The notes beneath the pieces are model-generated. The model was not told the DNA's origin. It saw nothing but the letters and a program-made list of their open reading frames with translations, and made no database searches. From NCBI GenBank assembly GCA_024404195.1, contig JAKSQJ010000007.1:1-41254 (forward strand): a stretch of 41,254 bases of DNA, written 5' to 3'. Positions 41,217-41,254 of this stretch are shown here, one piece after another. This DNA is from Clostridia bacterium (lineage in GTDB: Bacteria; Bacillota; Clostridia; Oscillospirales; Acutalibacteraceae). Within the stretch, counting starts at the first letter, position 1, and every line of letters begins with the position of its first letter. The translations under genes and the position numbers were made by a program.

Positions 41217-41254
41217 TTTCCTCTATAATATAATCAAAGCCCATTTGTGTATTA

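Larger units (their letters stand above)
39236..41254 (-). mobile_element. Edge of a putative integrated element carrying a large serine recombinase
   Basis: From about 39236 to the end of the window the sequence is clearly more AT-rich than the flanking core genes, uses AT-ending codons heavily and encodes a large serine recombinase with a small companion gene. Such recombinases usually lie at one end of their element next to an attachment site, so one boundary probably falls between 39134 and 39240. The other boundary and any cargo are outside the window, and no repeated att sequence can be confirmed from one end. Confidence 0.6.

Noticed and set aside
1..41254. CRISPR array, rRNA operon, insertion sequence or toxin-antitoxin pair.
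   Set aside because: No regularly spaced repeats, rRNA sequence, DDE transposase or paired small genes were seen; the only mobile signature is the serine recombinase.

Overview
The window looks like a chromosomal segment of an anaerobic, low-to-moderate-GC Firmicute of the class Clostridia. It carries a pyruvate formate-lyase pair, a YpeB-type spore-germination protein, CtsR/ClpC, RNase J, a T-box in front of ileS, an ECF-type vitamin transporter and vegetative promoters close to TTGACA-17-TATAAT. I cannot assign a species. Most of it is well-packed core metabolism and informational genes. The last ~2 kb differs: it is visibly more AT-rich and encodes a large serine recombinase, so it is probably the edge of a mobile element running off the right end.

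Layout. 1-5116 (+): the 3' end of ptsI, an aquaporin, then pflB-pflA behind a ZTP (pfl-motif) riboswitch with an overlapping terminator, and a GNAT acetyltransferase. 5138-9302 (-): serC-serA, an HAD phosphatase with a membrane-anchored metallophosphoesterase, and a tRNA with a CAU anticodon that looks like tRNA-Ile2. 9335-13023 (+): a zinc-uptake operon (Fur/Zur-type regulator, znuA, znuC, znuB, and an unusual lipoprotein) with a 23-bp palindromic operator just downstream of its -10. 13022-16036 (-): ctsR-clpC, without mcsA/mcsB, behind CtsR operators. 16041-17977 (-): GTP-type PEP carboxykinase. 18018-26026 (-): a tightly packed run dut-rnj-rplI-dnaB-tilS-hpt-ftsH. 26052-27798: a small stand-alone C39-like cysteine-protease-fold protein (+) overlapping tail-to-tail with ypeB (-). 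27858-31750 (+): Ile T-box, type-2 ileS and a small membrane protein. 31768-34795 (-): class II aldolase, an acyltransferase-fold protein with a degenerate catalytic motif, and rpsF-ssb-rpsR. 34813-39233 (+): coaX and a PanT-like S component, then pyruvate phosphate dikinase. 39236-41254 (-): the recombinase and a small SHOCT-like gene.

How the genes fit together. Several meet at the PEP/pyruvate node: EI of the PTS consumes PEP, PckG and PPDK interconvert it with oxaloacetate and pyruvate, aldolase lies upstream, and PFL converts pyruvate to acetyl-CoA and formate. The ZTP riboswitch ties PFL expression to one-carbon (10-formyl-THF) status. The isoleucine decoding theme appears three times: T-box-controlled ileS, a likely lysidine-requiring tRNA-Ile2, and tilS. 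Regulation visible in the sequence is rich: two riboswitch-class leaders, a candidate S6:S18 autoregulatory leader, CtsR and candidate Zur operators, and strong intrinsic terminators at most convergent junctions.

I found no clearly new multi-gene defence or biosynthetic system. The best leads are the lipoprotein at the end of the zinc operon, the C39-like single-domain protein, the acyltransferase-fold protein lacking its catalytic His/Asp, the T-box with a non-canonical bulge, and the recombinase element sitting directly against the ppdK terminator.
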